From Trinickia dabaoshanensis (GTDB lineage Bacteria; Pseudomonadota; Gammaproteobacteria; Burkholderiales; Burkholderiaceae): a DNA stretch of 64,000 nucleotides. The translations under genes were made by a program, and so were the position numbers. The notes below the pieces were generated by a model. It ran no database searches. It had not been told where the DNA came from and saw nothing but the letters and a program-made list of their open reading frames with translations. This document shows positions 8,532 to 16,615 of the stretch, piece by piece. Position 1 is the first letter of the stretch, and each line of letters opens with the position of its first letter. The stretch spans positions 62,001 to 126,000 of the forward strand of contig NZ_PNYA01000020.1 in assembly GCF_002879885.1 (NCBI RefSeq), given 5' to 3'.

Positions 8532-10559
8532 TCAACCCTGCTCGACGCCACGCTCCCGTGCGAATCGGGCAAACCAAGCAAGGCTTTCGGGGTTGGCCAT
8601 CGTATCGGGATTCGCCACTTTCTCGAGCGGTTGGCCGAGCAGCAACTTCTTGATGGGAAGCTCCATCTTTTTGCCCGACAGCGTGCGCGGTATCGCCCCC
8701 ACCTGAAAAATATCGTTCGGCACATGGCGCGCCGATAGCGCCTGGCGAATGCGTGCACGGATCTCGTCGACGAGCTCGGCGCTCAATGGCGTGTCGGGCC
8801 GCAGCACCACGAAGAGCGGCATATACGAGTCGCGCCCCAAGTACTCGAGATCGACCACCAAGCTATCGAGCACCTCGGGCAGGTCCTCGACGGCGCGGTA
8901 AAGCTCGCTCGTGCCCATCCGTATACCGTGCCGATTGATCGTCGCATCGGAACGGCCGTAGATCACGGCGCCGCCGCGCGGCGTAATGCGTATCCAGTCG
9001 CCGTGCCGCCAGATGCCGGGGTACATATCGAAGTAGCTCTCGCGATATCGCCGATTGTCCTCGTCGTTCCAGAAATACAGCGGCATCGACGGCATGGGCG
9101 CCGTGCACACCAATTCGCCCACTTCGTCGATCAGCGGCTGGCCCGCTTCGTTCAATGCCTCCACGCGCGCCCCGAGGCAACGGCATTGCATCTCGCCCAG
9201 ATAGACCGGCAGCGTCGGCACCCCAGCCAGAAAACAGCCCGCGAAATCGGTGCCGCCGGAGATGACGTCGATCCAGACGGGGCCCACGTGATCGAGGATC
9301 CAGCGATACGCTTCGGGCGGCAGCGGAGAGCCCGTCGATCCGATTACGCGCAAGGCCGAAAGATCGGCGGCCTCGCGCGGCTCGACACCGCTTTTCAAGC
9401 ATCCCTGAAAATACGCGGCGCCGGCGCCGAAAAACGTCACCTTCTCTTCGCCGACGAAGCGCCAGAGCGCGCTGAAATCCGGGTAGCTCGGGTTGCCGTC
9501 GTATAGACAGAGCGTGGCCCCGACGAGCAGCCCCGCGACTTGGCAGTTCCACATGATCCAACCCGTGCTCGCATACCAGTTGAAGCGATCGCCCGGGTGC
9601 AGGTCGAGATGGAGCGCGGCCGTCTTCACGTGCTCGAGCACGACGCCGCCGTGCGAATGGACGATCGGCTTGGGCAAGCCCGTCGTCCCCGACGAATAGA
9701 CGATCCATAGCGGATGATCGAACGGCAGCGACTCCACGTCGAGCGGGACATCGGCATTGCCTGCGATCGCATCGACCCAATCGACCCACCGCGCGCCCCC
9801 GGCCGCAACGTTGGCATCGGCGGGACGTCCCAATGCCGAAACCGTCCTTTCGCGATCGAGATTCGGCACCAGCACGAGGTGTTCGACCGTCGGCAATTGC
9901 CGCAGCAACGCTCGGATCAACTCGATGCGGTCGTAGCCGTTGCCGCCATATCGATAACCGTCTCCTGCGATCATCACTTTCGGTTCGATCTGCCGAAAAC
10001 GATCGAGCACGGCCAATTGCCCCATGTCGGGCGAGCAGACCGACCAGATCGCACCGATACTCGCGACGGCGAGAAAGGCAACGACCGTCTGCGGCGTGTT
10101 CGCCATGAACGCCGCGACGCGATCGCCGCGCGCGACGCCCATCCGCCGCAGCGACGCCGCGAGTGCCGCCACTTGCCGCTGCAACTCGGCCCAACTCATC
10201 TCGCCCTGCTCGCCCGCTTCGTTGCGATAGACGATGGCGGGCCACGCGCTCGTCGCGTGCCGGAACACCTGCTCCACGTAATTCAAACGCACGCCGGGAA
10301 ACCAAGCCGCCCCCGGCATCGCCGCGTCCACGAGCGCCCGCCCGCGCGGCGCGTCGGAACGAATGCCGGACCAGTCCCAAAACGCGCACCAAAACGCGTC
10401 CACATCGTCGACCGACCATCGCCACAGCGCGTCGTAGTCGTCGAAGGCCAGGCTGCGCTCGGCCCGCAGCCAGCGCATGAAATGCATGATGCGCGACGAC
10501 TCGATGAGATCGGCATCGGGAAACCAGGCGGGTGCGGCGCTATCGACAACGTGGTTCAT
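8532..10559 (-). CDS. Acetoacetyl-CoA synthetase (acetoacetate-CoA ligase)
   Basis: 675 residues, the usual size for the family. The N-terminus (MHFMRWL about residue 25) and the acyl-CoA synthetase N-terminal region are followed by the AMP-binding loop YSSGTTGLPKP near 285, the A5-type region with SGGTDFAGCF, and the C-terminal lysine motif LSGKKMELPIKK near 633. It activates acetoacetate with ATP and CoA, feeding ketone bodies or polyhydroxybutyrate breakdown products into central metabolism in the cytoplasm. The start at ATG 10559 has no clear Shine-Dalgarno sequence (the bases ahead are CACTCCTCA), but it fits the family N-terminus. The gene is monocistronic as far as seen. Confidence 0.92.
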   Translation of the reverse strand: MNHVVDSAAPAWFPDADLIESSRIMHFMRWLRAERSLAFDDYDALWRWSVDDVDAFWCAFWDWSGIRSDAPRGRALVDAAMPGAAWFPGVRLNYVEQVFRHATSAWPAIVYRNEAGEQGEMSWAELQRQVAALAASLRRMGVARGDRVAAFMANTPQTVVAFLAVASIGAIWSVCSPDMGQLAVLDRFRQIEPKVMIAGDGYRYGGNGYDRIELIRALLRQLPTVEHLVLVPNLDRERTVSALGRPADANVAAGGARWVDWVDAIAGNADVPLDVESLPFDHPLWIVYSSGTTGLPKPIVHSHGGVVLEHVKTAALHLDLHPGDRFNWYASTGWIMWNCQVAGLLVGATLCLYDGNPSYPDFSALWRFVGEEKVTFFGAGAAYFQGCLKSGVEPREAADLSALRVIGSTGSPLPPEAYRWILDHVGPVWIDVISGGTDFAGCFLAGVPTLPVYLGEMQCRCLGARVEALNEAGQPLIDEVGELVCTAPMPSMPLYFWNDEDNRRYRESYFDMYPGIWRHGDWIRITPRGGAVIYGRSDATINRHGIRMGTSELYRAVEDLPEVLDSLVVDLEYLGRDSYMPLFVVLRPDTPLSAELVDEIRARIRQALSARHVPNDIFQVGAIPRTLSGKKMELPIKKLLLGQPLEKVANPDTMANPESLAWFARFARERGVEQG

Positions 10560-10721
10560 TGAGGAGTGACCCGTTTCGTTCGGTGACCGGGTAAGGACGC
10601 GCCCTATCCGAGCCCTGCCCCGCAGGGCAACGACCCCGAATATACGTCAGTTGCGGGCGTCGTCGATCGATGGCGCTTCGTTCGAAGCCGTACGGAACTC
10701 GACCGGCGATCGCCTGCTCGA

Positions 10722-11357
10722 TCACTCGCCCACGAGTTCGTAGTGAACGGAAACCTGGCCTTTCTTTTCCTTCACCTTCGAAATGCGAATGTGCCCGATG
10801 TCGGACGACGAAACGACGTGTGTGCCGCCGCATCCATGCAGCGGTAACTCGCCGAAGCCGATTTTGCGCGTCTCGCCTTCGAGCACGGTCCGGCGCGGCA
10901 ACCCCGCCTCGACGTGCGCATTGGCGAGCGCTTCGATCTCTTGCGCATCGAACACGCGCATCGCGCTTTCGCCCTCGAATACCACCTTTGCCTCGCCGGG
11001 CCAGTGATGGCCTTTGACGGGACGCCAGCCCAGCGCCTCGCCGCAATAGCCGATCAGGTGGCCGGCGGAATGCAGCCGGGCGTGCAGCGCGCGCGACCGA
11101 GCGCATACCTCGATATGGGCGGCGCCGAGCGGTACCGCCTGCTCGCAGACATGCACGACCTCGTTCTCGACCGACGAGACGCGCACCGCCCGCACCCCGG
11201 CGATCGTGCCTCGATCCGAGAGCTGGCCCCCGCCCTGCGGGTGAAACAGCGTGGCCTCCAAGAGGACGTCGAAAAGCCCATCGTCGCGTGGAGAAGAGCG
11301 CAAGACAATCGTCTCCATCGCGAGGCTATCCTCGGTCATATAACGCCGCTCGGTCAT
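10722..11357 (-). CDS. AlaX-type alanyl-tRNA editing protein (trans-editing hydrolase)
   Basis: 211 residues. The editing fold is recognised by [13 protein letters not shown] near residue 45, the zinc motif HSAGH near 95-100 and the second pair CGGTH near 175-180; together they supply the His/His/Cys/His zinc site of AlaX and the AlaRS editing domain. Such proteins hydrolyse serine or glycine wrongly attached to tRNA-Ala. The start ATG 11357 overlaps the stop of the threonine aldolase gene (ATGA), so translation is coupled. It is shorter than AlaX-M/L forms that carry an AlaRS-like C-terminal extension. Confidence 0.9.
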   Translation of the reverse strand: MTERRYMTEDSLAMETIVLRSSPRDDGLFDVLLEATLFHPQGGGQLSDRGTIAGVRAVRVSSVENEVVHVCEQAVPLGAAHIEVCARSRALHARLHSAGHLIGYCGEALGWRPVKGHHWPGEAKVVFEGESAMRVFDAQEIEALANAHVEAGLPRRTVLEGETRKIGFGELPLHGCGGTHVVSSSDIGHIRISKVKEKKGQVSVHYELVGE

Positions 11358-12460
11358 GCCGCATGCCCTCCTTGGTCCGCTGCGCCGAGCGCCAGCCGCA
11401 CGGCTTCGAGCAGATGATCGACGTCGAGCGCCGTCGTGGCGAACGAAGTCACGAGCCGCACGACACCGGGTCCCCAACGATCGTGGTAGAAGCCGAATCC
11501 TTGCGCGAGCAGCGTTTCGATCAGCGTCTGCTGCAACCGGCAAAACACGATGTTCGCCCGCGGCTCGCCCATCACTTCGATACCGGCGTGGCCTCGCAAG
11601 CCTTGCACGAGCCGCAGCGCCATGGCGTTCGCCTGGCGGGCGTTGCGCAACCATAGATCGCCCGCGAGATACGCATCGATTTGCGCCGAGAGAAAACGCA
11701 TCTTCGAGAATAGGTGGCCGGCCCGCTTGCGTCGAAACGCCAATTCGCGCGTGACGGCGGGATCGAACGAAACGATCGCCTCGGCCGCGGGCACGCCGTT
11801 TTTCGTGGCGCCGAACGACAGCACGTCGACACCGGCTTTCCACGTCATCTCCGCGGGCGTGCAGCCGAGCGCCACGAGTGCGTTCGCGAAGCGCGAACCG
11901 TCCATATGCACCTTCAGCTTCGAGGCGCGGCACACCTCGCCGATCGCCGCGATTTCGTCCACCGAATAGAGACTGCCCACTTCCGTCGCCTGCGTGATCG
12001 TCACGCAAGCCGGTTGCGTCGAATGCACGTCGCCTACTTTCGCGCGCGCCGCGATGCGCAGCGCCGAGGCGTCGATCTTGGCCGCTGCGCCCTCTACGGT
12101 GACGAGCTTCGCCCCACCCGTGAAAAACTCGGGCGCGCCGCATTCGTCGTTATTGACGTGACTGTCGCGATGGCACAGCACGCTGCCCCATGGCGGCGTG
12201 AGCGCGGCCAGCGCGAGCGCGTTCGCGGCCGTGCCCGTCGGCACGAGCAACACGCTGACCTCTCGTTCGAACAACTCGCTGAACCTGCGCTCCACGCGGG
12301 CAGTGAGTTCATCGGCGCCATACGGCCGCGCTTGCCCGGCGTTGCAGGCGATCAACGCGTCGATGACCTCCGGCGACGCCCCCGCGATGTTGTCGCTTGA
12401 AAATCCCAATTCCGGCTCGGCCCTGGCGGCCGCCGGCGATGTCTGCTCCCGATTCGCCAT
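11354..12460 (-). CDS. Low-specificity L-threonine aldolase / beta-eliminating lyase family
   Basis: 368 residues from ATG 12460, which has GAGGAAAG just upstream; the open frame continues further but without similarity. It is a fold-type I PLP enzyme: [13 protein letters not shown] at the N-terminus, [12 protein letters not shown] in the small-loop region, [11 protein letters not shown] with the PLP-contacting Asp, and FGATKNG with the Schiff-base lysine near 220. The family cleaves L-threonine or L-allo-threonine to glycine and acetaldehyde, with PLP bound in the cytoplasm. It overlaps the AlaX gene by four bases. Threonine aldolases and related lyases share these motifs, so substrate preference is inferred. 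Confidence 0.88.
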   Translation of the reverse strand: MANREQTSPAAARAEPELGFSSDNIAGASPEVIDALIACNAGQARPYGADELTARVERRFSELFEREVSVLLVPTGTAANALALAALTPPWGSVLCHRDSHVNNDECGAPEFFTGGAKLVTVEGAAAKIDASALRIAARAKVGDVHSTQPACVTITQATEVGSLYSVDEIAAIGEVCRASKLKVHMDGSRFANALVALGCTPAEMTWKAGVDVLSFGATKNGVPAAEAIVSFDPAVTRELAFRRKRAGHLFSKMRFLSAQIDAYLAGDLWLRNARQANAMALRLVQGLRGHAGIEVMGEPRANIVFCRLQQTLIETLLAQGFGFYHDRWGPGVVRLVTSFATTALDVDHLLEAVRLALGAADQGGHAA

Positions 12461-12605
12461 CGCTTTCCTCGACTCCCCAATTAAACGGGGCTTCTCGCCC
12501 CAATCGCTCGCGTATCGTAGCGGGGCAAGGGCGGACGGCATTGTAAAAAATTGACGAGGGCGTTCGAGGCCTGCCGGCGGCGGAAACACGCGGGAAGCGT
12601 TGCGC

Positions 12606-13415
12606 TCAATAGCCGGACGGCGCCACGCCGAAGGCTTGCCGGAAGGCGCGATTGAAATGGCTTTGGTCGTAAAAGCCGACGCCTTGCGCCACTTCGGCGA
12701 TCGTTTGCGAACTGCGCGAAAGCAGCACGCACGCATGCTCCAGGCGCAGCCGCAGCAGCCAGGCGTGCGGCGTCATCCCGACCGTTTGCTTGAATTGCCG
12801 AAGGAATTGGAAGCGGCCGAGTTCGCAAATCCCGGCGAGCGCATCGAGCGTGATCTTTTCGCTCAGGTGCGCGAAGCAATAATCGCGAACGCGCTGCCAT
12901 TGCAGGGGCGAGAGCGCTCCGCTCGCCTGCTGCGGCACGATCGCACGCGCGCGAGTCAGCAGCATATCGAGCAAGCGCAGCCACTCCGATTGCACCGCGA
13001 GCGACCCGCCCTGCCCGCTCATCCGCATCACGTCGAACAAGCGCGCGAGTTGCGCCGCAAGCTCGGCGTCTTCCAACAAGGCACCCGGCAATTCGGGCAC
13101 GCGCGGCCCATCGCCGACATCCTCGGCGACGCTGCCGAGCAACTCGGGCGATAACCGAAACGTTTTGAGGGTATAGCCGCCGGCTTCGTCGCTTACGCCG
13201 TCGTGTATCTCGCCCGGCGGCATCAGCGAAACGCAGCCGGGCCCGACGAGTACCGTCTTCCCGCCGAAGCGCTGCCGCTGGACACCCTCGGTCACCAAAC
13301 CGATGTGGTAATCGAGGTGGAAATGGCGATCGAAACTGAACGTCGAAAACTGCGCGGCACCTAGCACGAGGCCGGGCATATCGGCGATATGTCGGTAGTG
13401 GACGCGATCAGACAT
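12606..13415 (-). CDS. AraC-family transcriptional regulator
   Basis: 269 residues from ATG 13415 ([15 protein letters not shown]); longer in-frame starts upstream lack similarity. An N-terminal cupin of the AraC_binding type runs from about 25 to 150 ([27 protein letters not shown]), and the double helix-turn-helix occupies about 170-269 ([21 protein letters not shown] and [22 protein letters not shown]). Members of this group often control amino-acid uptake or breakdown genes. It is transcribed away from the HAD/PLP-enzyme pair at 13642 and 145 bp ahead of the threonine aldolase, so both aldolase operons are plausible targets. Confidence 0.87.
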   Translation of the reverse strand: MSDRVHYRHIADMPGLVLGAAQFSTFSFDRHFHLDYHIGLVTEGVQRQRFGGKTVLVGPGCVSLMPPGEIHDGVSDEAGGYTLKTFRLSPELLGSVAEDVGDGPRVPELPGALLEDAELAAQLARLFDVMRMSGQGGSLAVQSEWLRLLDMLLTRARAIVPQQASGALSPLQWQRVRDYCFAHLSEKITLDALAGICELGRFQFLRQFKQTVGMTPHAWLLRLRLEHACVLLSRSSQTIAEVAQGVGFYDQSHFNRAFRQAFGVAPSGY

Positions 13416-13641
13416 AGGGGATACGGGCGAAGCGCGCTCGAAGCGTCGTGTGCGAGGCGCCAGTATATGCCGGCTCGCGAGCGCCGGTGCGCCGTTGCGT
13501 TCGCATCGATTCACCTGCTCGGGCTGCGGGCGGGCCTATTAAATTTCGTTAAACCTCATCGTAAGTTGCGCTTAACCACGCATCGGCATGCCGCGCCTAG
13601 AATCGAGCCATCATAAAGCCAGCCCCGGGAGGCTCACTGCG
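13416..13641. promoter_or_regulatory. Divergent promoter region with possible AraC-type direct repeat
   Basis: 226 bp between the AraC regulator and the HAD hydrolase. Two similar elements, CGTTAAACC (13547-13555) and CGCTTAACC (13569-13577), are 22 bp apart, close to two helical turns, in direct orientation. That is the usual layout of AraC-family operators. The assignment rests only on spacing and similarity. Confidence 0.3.
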
Positions 13642-14328
13642 ATGGCCGATCTTGCGTTGCCGTCTTCCTATCCCAAGGCCGTTCTGTTCGACCTACTGAC
13701 GGCGTTACTCGATTCATGGTCTGTATGGAATCGAGCGGCCGGCTCGGAAGCAATGGGGCGGGCGTGGCGCGCCGCCTATTTGCGCCTGACCTATGGATGC
13801 GGCGATTACGTCGCGTACGAGACGCTCGTCGAACAGGCCGCCGTGGAAGCCGGGCTGCCCGCCTCGGCACCCGCCGCCCTAGAAGCGGCCTGGCTCGAGC
13901 TCGCGCCGTGGAGCGGCGCGCAAGCGAGCCTCGGCGCGTTGCGCCCGCATTGCAAACTCGCCGTCGTGACCAACTCATCCGAGCGGCTCGGGCGCCTCGC
14001 GGCCGCGCTGCTTCCGGTCGACTGGGACGTCGTCGTCACCGCCGAGCGTGCCGGCGCGTATAAGCCCGATTCGCGTCCTTATAGATTGGCGTTGGCCGAA
14101 CTCGGTGTCGACGCAGCCGATGCCGGTTTCGTCGCGGGATCGGGTTACGACTTGTTCGGCACCGCGCGGTGCGGCCTGCGCACCTACTGGCACAACCGAG
14201 TGGGTCTCGCACCGGTGCCGGGCGCGCCGGCGCCCGAAATCGAATCGCCGACGCTCGCCGCCCTTCCCGCTTGGGCAGCCCGATTCGGCGCCACGTCGGA
14301 ACAAGCCCGCTCGGGAGCGCAGCAATGA
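13642..14328 (+). CDS. HAD-superfamily hydrolase (haloacid-dehalogenase-like)
   Basis: 228 residues from ATG 13642, preceded by GGGAGG. Motif I is AVLFDLLTALLDS: the nucleophile Asp is present but the second Asp of the usual DxDGT is Leu, as in dehalogenase-type members (DxYGT). Motif II is VVTNSS, motif III the lysine in AYKPDSRPY, and motif IV the GSGYDLFG region. It probably removes a phosphate or halogen from a small molecule; the substrate is unknown. The stop codon overlaps the start of the PLP enzyme at 14325 (ATGA), so both act in the same pathway. Confidence 0.8.
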   Translation: MADLALPSSYPKAVLFDLLTALLDSWSVWNRAAGSEAMGRAWRAAYLRLTYGCGDYVAYETLVEQAAVEAGLPASAPAALEAAWLELAPWSGAQASLGALRPHCKLAVVTNSSERLGRLAAALLPVDWDVVVTAERAGAYKPDSRPYRLALAELGVDAADAGFVAGSGYDLFGTARCGLRTYWHNRVGLAPVPGAPAPEIESPTLAALPAWAARFGATSEQARSGAQQ

Positions 14329-15476
14329 CGGCCTCCGCCCTCGACACGCTCGATACACCGGCGGCCGTCCTCGACATCGATCGGATGGAGCGCAACATCG
14401 CCGCCATGCAGGCGAGGATAGACGCGCACGGCGTTCGCTTCCGGCCGCACGTCAAGACGAGCAAGTGCTTGGAGGTCATCGGCGCGCAGCTTCGCGCGGG
14501 CGCGCACGGCGTCACCGTTTCGACCCTGAAGGAAGCGGAAGCCTGTTTCGAGGCGGGTATCGACGACATTCTCTACGCCGTCGGCATCGCGCCCGCGAAG
14601 CTCGCGCGCGCGATGGCGCTGAAACGGCGCGGCTGCCGGCTGAAGCTCGTCGTCGACAATCTCGCGGCGGCCGATGCGATCGTCGCCGCTTGCCGGGCCG
14701 AGGAAGACCGGTTCGAAGTGTGGCTAGAGGTGGATACCGACGGGCATCGCTCGGGCATCGCTCCCGATAGCGACACCTTGCTCGCGGTCGGCCGCGCCCT
14801 GCGCGATGGTGCGATACCCATCGGCGGCGTGATGGCGCATGCGGGCTCGAGCTACGAGTTACACACCGAGGCAGCGCTGCGCGCGCTCGCCGAACAAGAA
14901 CGAGCGGGCTGCGCGCTCGCGGCACGGCGACTGCGCGAGGCAGGTATCGATTGCCCCGGCGTCAGCGTGGGCTCCACCCCGACAGCGCTGGCCGCGGCGC
15001 GTTTGGACGGCGTGACCGAGGTTCGGGCCGGTGTGTACGTCTTCTTCGATCTGGTGATGCACAACGTGGGCGTCTGCGCGCTCGACGACCTTGCGCTCTC
15101 GGTTCTCACCACCGTCATCGGCCATCAGCCGGACAAAGGTTGGATCATCGTCGATGCAGGGTGGATGGCGCTCAGTCGCGATCGCGGCACGTCGAAGCAG
15201 TCTCGCGACTTCCAGTACGGTCTGCCGTGCACCGTCGACGGCACCCCGATCGATGGATATTTACTGGTCTCGGCGAATCAGGAACACGGGATCATGGCCG
15301 CGGCCGGCGATGCCGTCCCATGCAACCCAGCCGACGTCGTCGCCCGCTTCCCGCTCGGCACGAAGCTTCGAATCCTTCCGAATCATGCTTGCGCCACGGG
15401 CGCACAGTTCGCCGAATACCATGCTGTTCGCGCCGACGGGGCGCTGGCCGTGTGGCATCGGTTCCGCGGCTGGTAA
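14325..15476 (+). CDS. DSD1-family PLP enzyme (D-threonine aldolase / D-serine dehydratase-like)
   Basis: 383 residues, coupled to the HAD gene. It is a fold-type III (alanine racemase-like) enzyme: DTPAAVLDIDRMERNI at the start, PHVKTSK with the PLP lysine near 45, a phosphate-binding region around SVGSTPTA, and PNHACAT near 352-358, whose His354 and Cys356 bind the metal in D-threonine aldolase and eukaryotic-type D-serine dehydratase. It would split a beta-hydroxy D-amino acid or deaminate D-serine. Length is typical. A hairpin follows the stop codon. Which of the two activities applies cannot be told from motifs. Confidence 0.87.
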   Translation: MTASALDTLDTPAAVLDIDRMERNIAAMQARIDAHGVRFRPHVKTSKCLEVIGAQLRAGAHGVTVSTLKEAEACFEAGIDDILYAVGIAPAKLARAMALKRRGCRLKLVVDNLAAADAIVAACRAEEDRFEVWLEVDTDGHRSGIAPDSDTLLAVGRALRDGAIPIGGVMAHAGSSYELHTEAALRALAEQERAGCALAARRLREAGIDCPGVSVGSTPTALAAARLDGVTEVRAGVYVFFDLVMHNVGVCALDDLALSVLTTVIGHQPDKGWIIVDAGWMALSRDRGTSKQSRDFQYGLPCTVDGTPIDGYLLVSANQEHGIMAAAGDAVPCNPADVVARFPLGTKLRILPNHACATGAQFAEYHAVRADGALAVWHRFRGW

Positions 15477-15477
15477 T

Positions 15478-15511
15478 GCGCTTGCGGCGGCGAAGATCGC
15501 CCGCCAAGCGC
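15478..15511. terminator. Possible bidirectional terminator
   Basis: GCGCTTG (15478-15484) pairs with CAAGCGC (15505-15511), with further GC pairing inside. It fills the 36 bp between two converging stop codons. There is no strong T-run. Confidence 0.35.
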
Positions 15512-15512
15512 T

Positions 15513-15785
15513 TCACTCTTGCTCGACCCCGCCGTCCAAGGTCAACAGCGAGCAGGCCGTGACCGTCGCCTCCGTCGGCGTGCCGCCCAGCACGGTGGCG
15601 AGATTGGCCAAGCTTTGCTCGTCACAGCCCGCCACATCGATCGTCATACATTCGCTGCCGGTCGCCGCATCGACCTTCACCGTCCATCCATAGACGCGCG
15701 CGCCGCTGTTCGCGAGGCTTCGCCACAGGGAAATGATTCTCAGCCGGCCGGCGGGGGCACGAATCGAGGGTCGTTGAACGTTCAT
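15513..15785 (-). CDS. Small protein of unknown function
   Basis: 90 residues from ATG 15785. No family recognised. The second half reads like a small alternating alpha/beta fold (GWTVKVDAATGSECMTIDV, then SLANLATVLGGTPTEATVTAC). There is no signal peptide or membrane segment. The codon use matches the neighbours and the gene ends exactly beside a hairpin, which supports a real gene. It converges on the DSD1-type enzyme. Confidence 0.55.
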   Translation of the reverse strand: MNVQRPSIRAPAGRLRIISLWRSLANSGARVYGWTVKVDAATGSECMTIDVAGCDEQSLANLATVLGGTPTEATVTACSLLTLDGGVEQE

Positions 15786-15882
15786 TTCGGTTGCCCTTGT
15801 TATGACTGTCGAAACGCAAGTCGTGGCAACATCCCACGGAGAAAGCGTAAGACAGAAGAAATGTAATGGGTAGGCACGCCGA

Positions 15883-15910
15883 GTGTCCGTATTTGGCTAC
15901 TTACGGACAC
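15883..15910. promoter_or_regulatory. Perfect inverted repeat upstream of the recombinase-like gene
   Basis: GTGTCCGTA (15883-15891) and TACGGACAC (15902-15910) are perfect 9-bp arms around a 10-base centre, 67 bp before the recombinase-like start. The size and position suit an operator for a dimeric DNA-binding protein, possibly that protein itself. A recombination site is a weaker alternative. Confidence 0.4.
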
Positions 15911-15976
15911 ACGTTTCAAACACGCTGTGCATAATGCGAGCACGAAGCGAGCGTCTTCCGTCCTGGAGGCAATCGA

Positions 15977-16561
15977 TTGTCGAAGATGTACTTTTACTTC
16001 AACCTGCCTGAGAGCCAGGGTTTGCCGGAGCCCGATCTGGCTAGGCTCGACGCCGCGGGCTACACGATCGACCTACGCCGCGTCGTAGTGGAGCGCACGC
16101 CGCACTCGCGGCCGGCCATGGAGCGCGGCGCGCTTGCCAACGTGCTGCGTCGTATGCAAGCGCGCGACACCCTGGTCGTCACCAAGCTCGCATTTCTCGG
16201 CAGCAGTGCACGCGATGTGCTCTCGACCCTCGCGCGATGCCGCGATGCCGGGCTGAAAGTGCATTGCGAGGAAACCGGCCCCGCCAATCTCGCGAGCACC
16301 ACCGCACCCATCGCCGTCAAGACACTGGAAGCCGTAGTCGAACTGGAACGCCTAAGCGCGAGCGCGAGAACGCGCGAATTCCTGAACCAAGCGAAGGACG
16401 AAGGCCGCCCGCTTGGCCGCCCGCCGTCGCTGACGCGGCAACAGCGCTCGCGCATTCTCGATCGCCTCGCGCGGGGCATCGCGGTGAGCGAAGTGGCGCG
16501 CCAGTTTCAAACGTCGAGACAAACGGTGATGCGCATTCGAGACAAAGCGGGCGCCGAGTAG
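15977..16561 (+). CDS. Serine-recombinase (resolvase)-like protein lacking catalytic residues; probable DNA-binding protein
   Basis: 194 residues from TTG 15977, with GGAGG seven bases upstream; an ATG three codons later is the alternative. The overall resolvase plan is present: DTLVVTKLAFLGSSARDVL aligns with the family core, a long helix follows (EAVVELERLSASARTREFL), then GRPLGRPPSLT and a C-terminal helix-turn-helix (IAVSEVARQFQTSRQTVMRI). The active site is gone: the nucleophile Ser of the ARVST motif is Leu here (FNLPES), and both arginines of KLDRLGRS are Phe and Ser. Strand exchange is therefore unlikely, and regulation through the helix-turn-helix is the better guess. The gene lies 54 bp before cheB-like genes. 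Confidence 0.78.
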   Translation: MSKMYFYFNLPESQGLPEPDLARLDAAGYTIDLRRVVVERTPHSRPAMERGALANVLRRMQARDTLVVTKLAFLGSSARDVLSTLARCRDAGLKVHCEETGPANLASTTAPIAVKTLEAVVELERLSASARTREFLNQAKDEGRPLGRPPSLTRQQRSRILDRLARGIAVSEVARQFQTSRQTVMRIRDKAGAE

Positions 16562-16615
16562 GCGGAGTCGATTCGGGACCGGTTCTTGCGCATACGACGG
16601 CAAAGGAACCGCACA

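Noticed and set aside
10612-10628. Perfect hairpin GCCCTGC/GCAGGGC between the AlaX and acetoacetyl-CoA synthetase genes
   Set aside because: About 95 bp from the AlaX stop and without a T-run on either strand; not enough to call a terminator.
10722-12143. One long protein (473 residues) covering the AlaX gene plus an upstream part
   Set aside because: Only the last 211 residues have family motifs; the rest is a frame inside the threonine aldolase gene.
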